Shown here: in pieces, positions 47,873 through 57,187 of the stretch | Numbering within the stretch: the stretch's first letter is position 1 | Layout: every line of letters starts with the position of its first letter | Origin: DATAGF01 sp963813355 | Lineage (GTDB): Bacteria; Actinomycetota; Thermoleophilia; Miltoncostaeales; Miltoncostaeaceae | Assembly: GCA_963813355.1 (NCBI GenBank) | Contig: CAWEYS010000016.1 | Coordinates: forward strand, 225,434 to 289,433 | DNA length: 64,000 bases | Direction of reading: 5' to 3' | The notes under the pieces: model-generated | Seen by the model: only the letters and a program-made list of their open reading frames with translations | Database searches by the model: none | What the model was told of the DNA's origin: nothing | Made by a program: the position numbers and the translations under genes

Positions 47873-48274
47873 AGCAGCCTCACCCTCACGGGGGACGAGC
47901 CGTCGGTAGGTTCGGCGGCGGCCACTGGGCGAGCGCGAGCCGCGGGGCTTCCGCCCCCGACCAAAACCGCCCCCATTTGGTGCGTGGACATCGGCGCGCC
48001 GCGCGACGCCGGCAAGCGGACTGCGCCGTCCGCGGGCGGAGGTGACTCTCCCGAAATCCGCTCCCGGCGATGTTGCGCCGGAACCGCCTTGCGTGCGGCT
48101 ATCCGGATGAGACCTAAAGGGCTATCCGCACGGGGGTCTCAGGGTCGACCTTCGGCCAGGTACCAGCGGTTGACAAAGCATCTGAGTGTCCTCTAAATAG
48201 CGCTCATAACTACTAAAAGTTTCTACAGCGACGGCGCCCTCGACGGTCGCCCCCCGACGATCGGAAGGCCCGCT
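47873..48274. other. Long intergenic region with inverted repeat and AT-rich promoter
   Basis: About 400 bases with no convincing gene on either strand. It holds an inverted repeat TGAGACC / GGTCTCA (about 48108-48142), two copies of GGCTATCCG / GGGCTATCCG about 23 bases apart in the same stretch, and an AT-rich segment with a good -35/-10 pair just before the integrase-like gene. A GCCACTG at about 47922 superficially resembles a cobalamin riboswitch but the rest does not fit. I recognise no RNA family. Confidence 0.5.
48170..48199 (+). promoter_or_regulatory. Sigma-70-type promoter
   Basis: TTGACA (48170-48175) and TAAATA (48194-48199) with an 18-base spacer, in the only AT-rich stretch of the region. 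Expected to drive the integrase-like gene and possibly the sigma factor operon behind it. Confidence 0.6.
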
Positions 48275-48913
48275 TTGGAGGACCAGGAACGCACCCCGTT
48301 GCCGTCCCCGCTTCCCCGCGGCGACGGACCGGGTGGCACGATGCACGATGAGCTCCTCACGCCCGAGGAGGCGCGGGCGCTCATCCAGGCGGCCTCGGGT
48401 CGCGCGCCGACCGGCGTGCGCAACCGGGCCCTGGTCGCCGTGATGTACCGGTCGGGGCTGCGCCCCGGCGAGGCCCTGGCGCTGGCGGTCGAGGACCTCG
48501 ACGCCGAGGCCGGGACCGTCAGGGTGCCCGCGCGCAAGGGCGGGAGCCGCCGCACCACCGGGGTCGACGCCACCACCCGGCGCCTCATCGCCGCGTGGAT
48601 CGCCCGCCGCGTCCAGCGCGGCATCGACCCGTCGGCGCCGCTGTTCTGCACCCTTGCCGGCGAGCCGCTCAAGGCCGCCTACGTACGCGAGCTGCTCCCG
48701 CGCCTCGCGCGGCGGGCCGGCATCGCCAAGCGCGTGCACCCGCTCGCGCTGCGCTACGCCAACGCGGCCGAGCTGGCCGAGGAGGGCGTGCCGGCGCCCG
48801 TCATCGACCGCCACCTGGGGGTCGCGCCGGTCGGCGCCGCCCGCCGCTACCGGCGGCCGGTCGGCGAGCAGGAGGTCGCCGCAGCGATCGCGGCGCGGGA
48901 GTGGTCCTTGTAG
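48275..48913 (+). CDS. Tyrosine-recombinase-fold protein lacking catalytic histidines
   Basis: 212 residues from TTG 48275 (GGAAGG upstream), or 190 from ATG 48341. The core follows phage integrase: LLTPEEARALIQAASGR, MYRSGLRPGEALALAVEDLD (Arg I), the KGGSRR beta-hairpin Lys, VHPLALRYANAAELAEEGVP, VIDRHLGVAPVGAARRYRR with the terminal Tyr. Relatives read HALRHT and LGHxS: here the HxxR His is Leu, the next His is Tyr and the LGH His is Val. There is no N-terminal arm-binding domain. Strand cleavage is therefore unlikely; it may be a DNA-binding relic or regulator. The sigma factor gene starts 43 bases on. Confidence 0.82.
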   Translation: MEDQERTPLPSPLPRGDGPGGTMHDELLTPEEARALIQAASGRAPTGVRNRALVAVMYRSGLRPGEALALAVEDLDAEAGTVRVPARKGGSRRTTGVDATTRRLIAAWIARRVQRGIDPSAPLFCTLAGEPLKAAYVRELLPRLARRAGIAKRVHPLALRYANAAELAEEGVPAPVIDRHLGVAPVGAARRYRRPVGEQEVAAAIAAREWSL

Positions 48914-48955
48914 CGAGATGATCCGGCGGCCCCGGAGCGCCGTAAAGTGCTCTGA

Positions 48956-49549
48956 ATGGCCGCCGATCGCCTGCCCGCCGAGCTCACGCGCTTGGCGGAC
49001 GAAGACCTCCTCACGCTCGTCGAGCGCGGCGACGCGGACGCCTTCGAGGTCATCTACGAGCGCCACTCGCGGGTGGCGTTCTCGCTCGCGTTCCGCCTGC
49101 TCGGCGACCGGCCCTCGGCGGAGGACCTCGTGCAGGACGCCTTCCTCGCGGTCTGGCGGGGAGCCGGGTCGTACTCGTCGACCCGGGGCAGCGTCCGCAA
49201 CTGGCTGCTCTCGATCCTCCACAACCGCGGCGTCAACCGCCTCCGCACCCTGGCCGCCATGACCCGGCGCCAGGAGGCGCTCGAGCAGGTCGAGCTGCGC
49301 CGGCCGGACGAGCCCGACGCGGCCGCGCTCGGCATCGGGCAGGCGCTCGCCGGGACCGTGCGGGAGGAGCTCAGCACCCTGCCCGGCGAGCAGTTCGAGG
49401 TGCTGAAGCTCGCCTACTATGGCGGGTTCACCCACCAGGAGATCGCCGAGATGCTCGAGCTGCCGCTCGGCACGGTCAAGAGCCGGATGCGGCTCGGGCT
49501 CGATCGTCTCCGGCGCGGCCTCGGCGAGGCCGGGGTGGCGACGGCATGA
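48956..49549 (+). CDS. ECF-family RNA polymerase sigma factor
   Basis: 197 residues. Region 2 (YERHSRVAFSLAFRLLGDRP, AEDLVQDAFLAVWRGAGSY) and region 4 (LPGEQFEVLKLAYYGGFTHQ, EIAEMLELPLGTVKSRMRLG) are complete, resembling SigK-type ECF factors. The TGA overlaps the anti-sigma ATG (ATGA), so the pair is translationally coupled. Activated when the membrane anti-sigma is released or degraded. Confidence 0.94.
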   Translation: MAADRLPAELTRLADEDLLTLVERGDADAFEVIYERHSRVAFSLAFRLLGDRPSAEDLVQDAFLAVWRGAGSYSSTRGSVRNWLLSILHNRGVNRLRTLAAMTRRQEALEQVELRRPDEPDAAALGIGQALAGTVREELSTLPGEQFEVLKLAYYGGFTHQEIAEMLELPLGTVKSRMRLGLDRLRRGLGEAGVATA

Positions 49550-50286
49550 CACGCGAGCACGACGCCATCCGCGAGCTGCTCGCGCCGGTCGCCCTCGGGG
49601 CGGCCGAGCCCGACGAGGTCGCCCGCGTCGAGGTGCACGCCGCCGACTGCTCCGAGTGCCGCCGGGAGCTGGCCGGGTTGCACGCGGCCGCGGACGTCCT
49701 CGCCCTGGCCGTCCCCCAGCGGGACCCCTCGCCGGCCCTGCGCGACTCGCTGATGGCGACGGTGCGGGGCGAGGCCGCCGAGCGCCGGGCGGCCGCCGAG
49801 CCGTCCCCCGACCGGGCGCCGCGCGGCGGCCTGGGACGGCGCGTGCGCGGCGCGCTCTCGTCGATCCGGCCGTGGCCGGCCGTCGCCGTCGCGGCCGCGA
49901 TCGTGGCCCTCCTGCTGGGGTGGAACATCGTCCTCCAGACGTCCGACGACACGGGCGGCGAGGAGGTGACCACGCTGGCGGTGACCGGGACGCCGGACGC
50001 GCCGGGCGTGAGCGGGCGCGTCGTCTACGTCCCCGACGAGGACACCGCCGTGGTGCGCCTGAACAACCTGCCGCCGCTCGACCCGGGCGACGCCTACCAG
50101 CTCTGGGTGATCCGCGACAACGTGCCGCAGTCGGCCGGGCTCTTCGAGCAGACCGGCCCCACCCAGGCCGTGCAGGTCGCGGAGGGCCTGAGCGACGCCG
50201 ACGCCCTGGCGGTCACGGCTCAGCCCAGCACGAGCCGCATGGTCCCCGAGGGCCCGATCCTCGTGCAGGCGCCGCTCTCGGGCTGA
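49546..50286 (+). CDS. Membrane anti-sigma factor, RskA-like with zinc-binding N-terminal motif
   Basis: 246 residues. An N-terminal anti-sigma domain with HAADCSECRREL (H-x3-C-x2-C zinc motif), a single membrane helix (AVAVAAAIVALLLGWNIVL) and the extracytoplasmic RskA_C domain (LNNLPPLDPGDAYQLWVIRD, AGLFEQTGP). It sequesters the upstream sigma factor at the membrane. Starts inside the sigma stop codon. The following deacetylase is a probable regulon member. Confidence 0.92.
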   Translation: MTREHDAIRELLAPVALGAAEPDEVARVEVHAADCSECRRELAGLHAAADVLALAVPQRDPSPALRDSLMATVRGEAAERRAAAEPSPDRAPRGGLGRRVRGALSSIRPWPAVAVAAAIVALLLGWNIVLQTSDDTGGEEVTTLAVTGTPDAPGVSGRVVYVPDEDTAVVRLNNLPPLDPGDAYQLWVIRDNVPQSAGLFEQTGPTQAVQVAEGLSDADALAVTAQPSTSRMVPEGPILVQAPLSG

Positions 50287-50927
50287 CGCGCTCCCCGCCC
50301 TGGCCGGTCCGGGCGCTGGCGCGACGCCACCCGGACGTCCTCTTCCACGTCACGACGGGACGCCCGGCCGTCGCGCTGACCCTCGACGACGGGCCGGACC
50401 CCTCGGTCACGCCCGAGGTCCTCGACGTCCTCGCCGCGTTCGGGGCCCGGGCGACGTTCTTCATGCTCGGCGAGCCGGCGCTCGCGCACGGCGCGGTCGT
50501 CGGCCGCGCGGTCGCGGAGGGGCACGAGATCGGCAACCACGGGTGGCGCGACCGCCCCTGCCGCCGCCTGGCGCTGCCGACGTTCCTCGACGACCTGCGG
50601 CGCGCGCACGCCGCGCTCTCCGCGCACGCGCCCGTGAGCCTCATGCGCCCGGGGTCGGGCCTGATCCGGCGCGACCAGCGCCGCGCGCTGCCCGGCCTCG
50701 GCTACCGCTGCGTGCTGGGCTCGGCCTATCTGCTCGACGCCCACCTGCCCCAGGGGCGCCCCGTCGCCGCGGGCCTCGCCCGGCTGGCCGCGCCCGGGGC
50801 GATCCTGATCGCCCACGAGGGCCCCGGCCGCGCCGGGGCGGCCGACATGCTCGCCTCCCTCCTCGGCCGCCTGCGCGCCCGGGGGCTCGCGGCCACGACG
50901 GTCGGCGACCTCCTGTCCTCCCGCTGA
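50283..50927 (+). CDS. Polysaccharide deacetylase-like (NodB domain) protein
   Basis: About 214 residues. VALTLDDGPDPSVTPEVLDVL is NodB motif 1 (catalytic and metal Asp); motif 2, normally NHTxxH, reads NHGWRD with Asp for the second His; motif 3 SLMRPGSGLIRRDQ and the late LIAHEG are recognisable. No ATG/GTG/TTG fits: CTG 50283 overlapping the anti-sigma TGA (CTGA) is the best start. No signal peptide. It is coupled to the sigma/anti-sigma genes, so a cell-envelope stress role is likely; catalytic activity is uncertain. Confidence 0.82.
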   Translation: MTRSPPWPVRALARRHPDVLFHVTTGRPAVALTLDDGPDPSVTPEVLDVLAAFGARATFFMLGEPALAHGAVVGRAVAEGHEIGNHGWRDRPCRRLALPTFLDDLRRAHAALSAHAPVSLMRPGSGLIRRDQRRALPGLGYRCVLGSAYLLDAHLPQGRPVAAGLARLAAPGAILIAHEGPGRAGAADMLASLLGRLRARGLAATTVGDLLSSR

Positions 50928-51038
50928 GCGCGAGGGCCCTCGGGGGCAGCGATGCTCGACGTCGCGACCGCCGAGCATCGATGATGAAGCCCGTGCGGCC
51001 ATGTGGAGTCGCGATGCAACCCCGCCAAGGAGCCAGAC

Positions 51039-51350
51039 ATGCGCCATGTGCTCGTGATCAAGATGGACACGGTCAGGGCGAACGATTCCGCTCGCGCCGG
51101 GAAGCTCGGCGAGACCATCGGCGCGATCCTCGCTGAGCAGAAGCCCGAGGCGGTCTACTTCACCGAGATCGACGGGGTCCGCACGGGGATCATGATCATC
51201 GACATCCCGACGGCCGCGGACATTCCCGGGATCGCCGAGCCCTGGTTCCTCGCGTTCGACGCGAACATCGGCTTTCACCCCACCATGGTCCCCGCGGATC
51301 TGGAGAAGGCCGGCCCGTCGATCGCCGCCGCGGTGGAGGCCTACGGCTGA
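51039..51350 (+). CDS. DUF3303-like small protein
   Basis: 103 residues, ATG behind AAGGAG with 7-base spacing. MRHVLVIKMDTVRANDSARA, KPEAVYFTEIDGVRTGIMII, and AEPWFLAFDANIGFHPTMVP suggest the ferredoxin-like DUF3303 fold. Composition is less GC-biased than the neighbours, like the STAND gene that follows. Function unknown. Confidence 0.72.
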   Translation: MRHVLVIKMDTVRANDSARAGKLGETIGAILAEQKPEAVYFTEIDGVRTGIMIIDIPTAADIPGIAEPWFLAFDANIGFHPTMVPADLEKAGPSIAAAVEAYG

Positions 51351-51548
51351 TCGGAGGGCGCCGCGCGCGCTCGAGAGCGGTCGCGCCCACGGCACATCCC
51401 GGTCGCGTAGCGCCACCCGCAGTCGGCGATCGGTCAGCCTGCGTCCACTGACGTGCCCCGACGAGCGAGTCGCGGGCTTCGCGCTCGTTCTGGACCACCC
51501 GTGGGCGCCTGCATACGATTCGACGGTGGGCATCCCTGAGGCGGCGAG

Positions 51549-54152
51549 ATGACGGAGGAGCAGCCGGGCGACGTCGCGATCCGCACCCCGGACCAGCGTC
51601 TGCGCGTCTTCGTGAGCTCCACGCTGGGCGAGCTCGCCGACGAGCGTGCCGCGGTGGCCAGTGCCATCTCGGCCCTGCGGCTCACGCCGGTGCTGTTCGA
51701 GCTCGGTGCCCGACCGCACCCACCTCGCGAGCTGTACCGGGCCTACCTCGCGCAGTCCGACATCTTCATCGGCCTGTACTGGCAGCGCTACGGCTGGGTC
51801 GGGCCGGGCATGGACATCTCGGGGCTCGAGGACGAGTTCCGACTCTCCCACTCGATCCCCCGGCTGCTGTACGTCAAGAAACCGGCGCCCGACCGGGAGC
51901 CTGGGCTGACGGCGATGATCGACGAGCTCCAGACGGAGGGGACCGACTCGTACCGCACTTTCGGTACGCCGCGCGAGCTCGGGCGACTGGTGCGGGACGA
52001 CCTGGCCCTGCTCCTGAGCGAGCGGTTCGCGGCCGCAGACAGCCGGGCCGACGGTTCGGCGCCGCCCGCGTCGAGCGGCGACCGGCGGGGCCCGCGCTCA
52101 CTGCCGGTGGCGTCGACGTCGTTGATCGGGCGCGAGCAGGACATCGTCGAGGTCTCGAAGCTGCTCGCGGAGCCGGATGTCCGGCTGGTCACCCTCACCG
52201 GTCCCGGCGGCGTCGGCAAGACGCGGCTGGCGATCGCCGTGGGCGAGCAACTGGACGATCGCTACCCGCAGGGGACGGTGTTCCTGCCGCTCGCTTCTGT
52301 CGCTGAGCCCGAGCTGGTGCTGCCGCGCGTCGCCGCCGCGGTGGGCGCGGCCACCGAGGGCGTGCGCCCGCCCGTGGACGTCCTGGCCGAGCAGTTCGCG
52401 GAGACGCCCACCATGCTCGTGCTGGACAACCTCGAGCAGGTCGTCGGTGTCGCGCCCGACCTCGACCAGCTCCTTGCCCGCTGTCCCGGTCTCAAGATCC
52501 TCGCGACGAGCCGCACCGTGCTCCGGCTCCGGGCCGAGCGCGAGTACCCGGTCGGCCCGCTGGCGGTGCCGGCGTTCTCGGGGCCGGCGCCGATCGAGCA
52601 GCTGGCCTCGTTGCCCGCGGTCCAGCTGTTCGTCGATCGAGCCCAGGCCGTCCACTACGACTTCGAGCTGACCGACGACAACGCGGTCGCCATCGCGGAG
52701 ATCTGCCGGCGCCTCGATGGTCTGCCGCTGGCCATCGAGCTCGCAGCGGCCCGTACCCGGTTGCTGGAACCAGATGCATTGCTCGCTCGGCTCGCAGGTC
52801 GCCTCGACGCGTTGGGCACCGGCCCCGTCGATCTTCCGGAACGTCAACGCACCTTGCGCGCGACCGTCGAATGGAGCGTCGGGCTGCTCGACGACGCCGA
52901 GCAGCACATGCTGGCCACCCTGTCGATCTTCGTCGACGGCTGGACGGTCGAGGCAGCCGTGCACGTTTCCGGCCTCACCGAGGATCGGGCGCTCGACCTG
53001 CTCGACTCTCTCGCCGGGCACAGCCTGGTGAGCGTCGATGCGACCGATGCCGGGCCGAGGTTCCGCATGCTCGTAGCCGTTCGGGAGCTGGCCGCCGAGC
53101 GGCTCGCCGCCGCCGCGGACCTGGCGGACGTCGAGCGACGGCACGCGGAGTACTTCGGTGAGCTCGTGGAGAACGCCGAGTGGCCCGCTGAACGACAGGC
53201 CGAGTGGGGCGAGCGATTGCGAACCGAGGAAGGGAACCTCGGCGTCGCCGTCCGTTGGTTCTTCACCCATGACATCGCGCCCCTGCCACACATCTTCCTC
53301 ATCCTCTGGCTGTTCTGGCAGATGCGCGATCGCATGCCCGAAGGCCGGGCCTGGATCCAGGAGCTCATGCTCCGAGCCGATGAATTGGAGGTTCGCGGGC
53401 ACACCGAGTTGTTGTTGATCTCGGCCGGTACTGCAGTCGAGGTTGGTGACGATGAGAGCGCGCAGGCGGCGGTCGAGGGGATCGAGCGACTCGAGGGGCG
53501 CATCGACGATCCGTTTCTCGAGAGCGCGGCGCAGCTGGCCGTCTCGTGGATCCTGCCGATCGTTGATGACTTCGACGGCGCGCTGCAGGCCGCGTCGACG
53601 GCACTCGATGGCTTCCGCCAGCAGAACGAGCCGTTCATGGGGTGGGCGGCTCTGACCGTTGGGGTGCTGGAGATGACGCTCGGCCGACACGACGCCGCGC
53701 GTGAATACCTCACCGAGGCCAACGAGCTTGGCGGCCAGCTCGGCAACAAGTGGCTCGAGTCGGCCGCACGAACACAGCTCGCCTCGCTCGCCGTGAGGAC
53801 CGGCCAACTCGAGGAGGCTCGAGCGCAGCTGGTGGAGTCGGTGGACGCGAGCGAGGACACCGAGCTCAGCACCGAAACCGTGGCCTGCTCTCTCGTCGCC
53901 TCTGCCCAGCTCGCTCTGGCGGAAGGGGATGCACGACGCGCCGCGATGGCCTTGGGTGCGGCCGATGGGCTGCGGCAGCGGGCGGGAGTGCGGGGGTGGC
54001 CCTCGATGCGCCGCGGCGAGGCGGAGCTCGCCACCCGGGTGGCGCAGGAGACCGAACCCGGCGTCTTCAAGGACGCCTTCGCGGCCGGATCCGAGCTCAA
54101 TCAACGTGAAGCGGTCGCGTTCGTGCGCGGCGACCGAATGATGGAGGTATGA
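51549..54152 (+). CDS. DUF4062 - NB-ARC (STAND) ATPase with C-terminal helical repeats
   Basis: 867 residues. DUF4062 (about 18-108: RLRVFVSSTLGELADERAAV, YLAQSDIFIGLYWQRYGW) is followed by an NB-ARC-type ATPase with Walker A TGPGGVGKTRL (about 218) and Walker B MLVLDNLEQV (about 290), a sensor ATSRTVLRLRAE, a winged-helix segment (LATLSIFVDGWTVEAAVHVS) and TPR-like repeats to the end. This is the architecture of bacterial STAND sensors; the N-terminal DUF4062 is a TIR-like putative effector. Codons are less GC-rich at third positions than the surroundings, and it lies 119 bases from a tRNA gene. Likely acquired; a defence or signalling role is inference. Confidence 0.9.
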   Translation: MTEEQPGDVAIRTPDQRLRVFVSSTLGELADERAAVASAISALRLTPVLFELGARPHPPRELYRAYLAQSDIFIGLYWQRYGWVGPGMDISGLEDEFRLSHSIPRLLYVKKPAPDREPGLTAMIDELQTEGTDSYRTFGTPRELGRLVRDDLALLLSERFAAADSRADGSAPPASSGDRRGPRSLPVASTSLIGREQDIVEVSKLLAEPDVRLVTLTGPGGVGKTRLAIAVGEQLDDRYPQGTVFLPLASVAEPELVLPRVAAAVGAATEGVRPPVDVLAEQFAETPTMLVLDNLEQVVGVAPDLDQLLARCPGLKILATSRTVLRLRAEREYPVGPLAVPAFSGPAPIEQLASLPAVQLFVDRAQAVHYDFELTDDNAVAIAEICRRLDGLPLAIELAAARTRLLEPDALLARLAGRLDALGTGPVDLPERQRTLRATVEWSVGLLDDAEQHMLATLSIFVDGWTVEAAVHVSGLTEDRALDLLDSLAGHSLVSVDATDAGPRFRMLVAVRELAAERLAAAADLADVERRHAEYFGELVENAEWPAERQAEWGERLRTEEGNLGVAVRWFFTHDIAPLPHIFLILWLFWQMRDRMPEGRAWIQELMLRADELEVRGHTELLLISAGTAVEVGDDESAQAAVEGIERLEGRIDDPFLESAAQLAVSWILPIVDDFDGALQAASTALDGFRQQNEPFMGWAALTVGVLEMTLGRHDAAREYLTEANELGGQLGNKWLESAARTQLASLAVRTGQLEEARAQLVESVDASEDTELSTETVACSLVASAQLALAEGDARRAAMALGAADGLRQRAGVRGWPSMRRGEAELATRVAQETEPGVFKDAFAAGSELNQREAVAFVRGDRMMEV

Positions 54153-54242
54153 CACTCCCGTGCGCCGCCGCCCCGCGAGCCCGCCGACCAGGAGGTCCAC
54201 AGGCGATCGGCCGCCCGCCCCGAGGGGCCCGGAATGGCCGCA

Positions 54243-54261
54243 CCCCGCACCCGGAGCGGGG
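54243..54261 (-). terminator. Hairpin downstream of tRNA-Met
   Basis: CCCCGC / GCGGGG stem of 6 bp, 7-base loop, 10 bases after the 3' end of the minus-strand tRNA. Confidence 0.5.
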
Positions 54262-54270
54262 TCTCAGAGA

Positions 54271-54344
54271 TAGCGGAGGAGGGACTCGAACCCCCGACAC
54301 GCGGATTATGATTCCGCTGCTCTAACCAGCTGAGCTACTCCGCC
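54271..54344 (-). tRNA. tRNA-Met (CAT)
   Basis: 74-base cloverleaf: acceptor GGCGGAG / CTCCGCT with a G-U first pair, D-arm AGCTCAGCTGGTTAGAGC, anticodon arm GCGGA-ATCATAA-TCCGC giving CAT, T-arm GGGGGTTCGAGTCCCTC, discriminator A. CCA is not encoded. The CAT could also serve a lysidine-modified Ile tRNA; elongator Met is the default reading. Confidence 0.93.
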
Positions 54345-54360
54345 CCGATCTGCGGGCCAG

Positions 54361-54433
<73 letters not shown>

Positions 54434-54777
54434 GGGCCTCGCGACGACGTGCGTACGCCGCCGGCGCGGCCAGTCTAGCGGACCCTTGAAACCGCGCGGC
54501 GCGCGGTGGATGGTCCCCGGCCGGGCGGCCGCGCGCTCGCGGCTCGGCGAGCGCCGGCCCGCCGCCTGACCAGGGCGGCCTGCCCCTGTGGGGGGCCACC
54601 GCTTCTGGCGGTTCGGGCGGCGCCGCCGGGCGCCCCGTGTGGTCTCCTCAGTGTCCGGCGCCGGCGTGGCCGGTGCTCCACACAGTCGTCGCGGAGGCGG
54701 GCACGTGGCCGCTCGTCCCCGGACATCGGCGACGTGGTCGGCCGCGCCGGCGTCGAACCACGCCGGGTGCGCCTGAG
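54434..54777. other. Intergenic region between tRNA-Thr and tRNA-Tyr
   Basis: About 340 bases without a supportable gene on either strand. It is rich in short GC inverted repeats such as GGCGCC/CCGG clusters, but none forms a recognised RNA. I see no integrase or att-like duplicate of the flanking tRNA ends. Confidence 0.5.
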
Positions 54778-54859
54778 TGGGGGGAGGAGGATTCGAACCT
54801 CCGAAGGCGTTGCCGGCGGTTTTACAGACCGCTCCCTTTGGCCGCTCGGGCATCCCCCC
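54778..54859 (-). tRNA. tRNA-Tyr (GTA)
   Basis: 82-base class II tRNA with variable arm. Acceptor GGGGGGA / TCCCCCC, D-arm GCCCGAGCGGCCAAAGGGAG, anticodon arm GCGGT-CTGTAAA-ACCGC giving GTA, T-arm GGAGGTTCGAATCCTCC, discriminator A. Confidence 0.95.
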
Positions 54860-54891
54860 GGGGGTCGCGAGCGACGGAAATGTAGCAGCGG

Positions 54892-55620
<729 letters not shown>

Positions 55621-55709
55621 GGGCCGATTCTAGACCACGCGCGCGGCCGACTCGGGGCGCGCCGGCGGTATCCTCCGTGGGTGACGATGGCGGATGCGGG
55701 CCGACGCCC

Positions 55710-57185
55710 ATGACGCAGACCCTGCTCGGGGAGCGCTACCGCCTCGACGAGCTGATCGGCCGCGGCGGAATGGCGTCGGTCTGGCGCGCGACCGACACCG
55801 TGCTGGGACGCGACGTCGCGGTGAAGCGCCTGCACGCTGGCCTGCTGGCCGACGAGGAGCACGCCGAGCGGTTCCGCCGCGAGGCGCTCCTGGTCGCGCG
55901 GCTGTCGCACCCGAACCTCGTGCACCTGCTCGACCGGGGCGAGGACGCCCAGGGGCCGTACCTGGTCATGGAGCTCGTCGAGGGGGAGAACCTCAAGACG
56001 CGCGTGCGGCGCGAGGGCGCGCTGGAGCCCGCCGAGGCGGCCCGCATCTGCGCCCAGGTGGGCCGCGCGCTCGCGTACGCGCAGGCGCAGGGCGTGGTCC
56101 ACCGCGACATCAAGGCCCAGAACGTCCTCCTGACCGGCGACGGGGCCGTGAAGCTCGCCGACTTCGGGATCGCGCGCTCGATCGACTCGGACGGGCAGCC
56201 CGGCATCACGCGCACCGACATGCTCATCGGCAGCGCCGACTACCTCTCGCCCGAGCAGGCAGACGGCCGGCCGGTCGACGCCCGAACCGACGTCTACTCG
56301 CTGGGCATCGTGCTCTACGAGTGCCTCACCGGGGAGCTCCCCTTCCGCGGCGACGGGTTCGTCGCGGTGGCCATGAAGCACTGCTCGGAGCCGATGCCCG
56401 ACCCGCGGCGGGCGAACCCCGCCGTCCCGGACTGGCTCGCCGCGGTCACGATGCGGGCCTCCGCCAAGGACCCCGCCCATCGCTACCCCGACGCGGCGAG
56501 CATGGTCGTCGCGCTCGAGTCGGGCACCGACGGTGGCACGGCCGTCCTGCCGGCGGCGGCGGCGACCGGCCCGCTGCGGCTCGAGGAGGACACGGCCCGC
56601 CACCCGCGCGGCCGCCGCCGCGGCCGGCTGCTGTGGGGCGCGGGCCTGACGGCCGCCGTCGCGGCCGGCGCGATCGCGGCGTTCGTGCTCCTGGGGCCCT
56701 CGTCCGGCGGCGGCCCGCAGAGCGCCGAGGCGGCCCCGCTGGCCTTCGCGGCGGTGCGCGACTACGACCCCCAGGGCGCCGACCAGAGCGAGCGGCCGGA
56801 CCTCGTCACCGCCGCGTACGACCGCGACCCCGAGACCGCCTGGTACACGGAGAACTACGAGCTCACCCCCGAGTTCGGGGGCCTCAAGGACGGCGTCGGC
56901 CTGGTGATGCGGCTGGCCGCGCCCGCCACCGCCACCGAGATGATCGTCACCTCCCCCACGCCCGGGGCGCACTTCCAGGTGCTGGGGCCCGACCGGGGCG
57001 GCGGGGAGCGCCAGCAGCTCGCCGAGGGCGACTTCACGGGCGGCCGCCAGGTCGTCCCGCTCGCGACGGCCCAGCCCGCCGAGGCGTACGTCCTCTGGAT
57101 CACGATGCTGGTGCCGGACGGTCAGAACCGGTACTGGGCGGGTGTCGGGGAGGTACAGCTGAGGGGCGCGCCGAACAGCACCTGA
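55710..57185 (+). CDS. Transmembrane Ser/Thr protein kinase with extracytoplasmic discoidin-like domain
   Basis: 491 residues. Kinase domain 10-275: glycine loop IGRGGMASVWRA, ATP Lys39 (VAVKRL), catalytic HRDIKAQNVLL (Asp133), DFG (LADFGIARS), SADYLSPEQADGR. A basic juxtamembrane stretch RHPRGRRRGR precedes a membrane helix (WGAGLTAAVAAGAIAAFVLL, about 310). The outer C-terminal about 150 residues (DYDPQGADQSERPDLVTAAY, DPETAWYTENY) resemble an F5/8-type discoidin-like sugar-binding domain. It may sense cell-wall polymers. Followed by xerC after 2 bases. Confidence 0.9.
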   Translation: MTQTLLGERYRLDELIGRGGMASVWRATDTVLGRDVAVKRLHAGLLADEEHAERFRREALLVARLSHPNLVHLLDRGEDAQGPYLVMELVEGENLKTRVRREGALEPAEAARICAQVGRALAYAQAQGVVHRDIKAQNVLLTGDGAVKLADFGIARSIDSDGQPGITRTDMLIGSADYLSPEQADGRPVDARTDVYSLGIVLYECLTGELPFRGDGFVAVAMKHCSEPMPDPRRANPAVPDWLAAVTMRASAKDPAHRYPDAASMVVALESGTDGGTAVLPAAAATGPLRLEEDTARHPRGRRRGRLLWGAGLTAAVAAGAIAAFVLLGPSSGGGPQSAEAAPLAFAAVRDYDPQGADQSERPDLVTAAYDRDPETAWYTENYELTPEFGGLKDGVGLVMRLAAPATATEMIVTSPTPGAHFQVLGPDRGGGERQQLAEGDFTGGRQVVPLATAQPAEAYVLWITMLVPDGQNRYWAGVGEVQLRGAPNST

Positions 57186-57187
57186 CG

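Noticed and set aside
47890..47950. Cobalamin-riboswitch-like GCCACTG box with a GCCG/CGGC hairpin
   Set aside because: The other conserved parts (GGGAA, closing P3-P6 segments) cannot be aligned and no B12 gene follows.
48060..48150. c-di-GMP (GEMM) or similar riboswitch
   Set aside because: Hairpin and CTAAAGGGCTATCC pieces are suggestive but the conserved core is absent.
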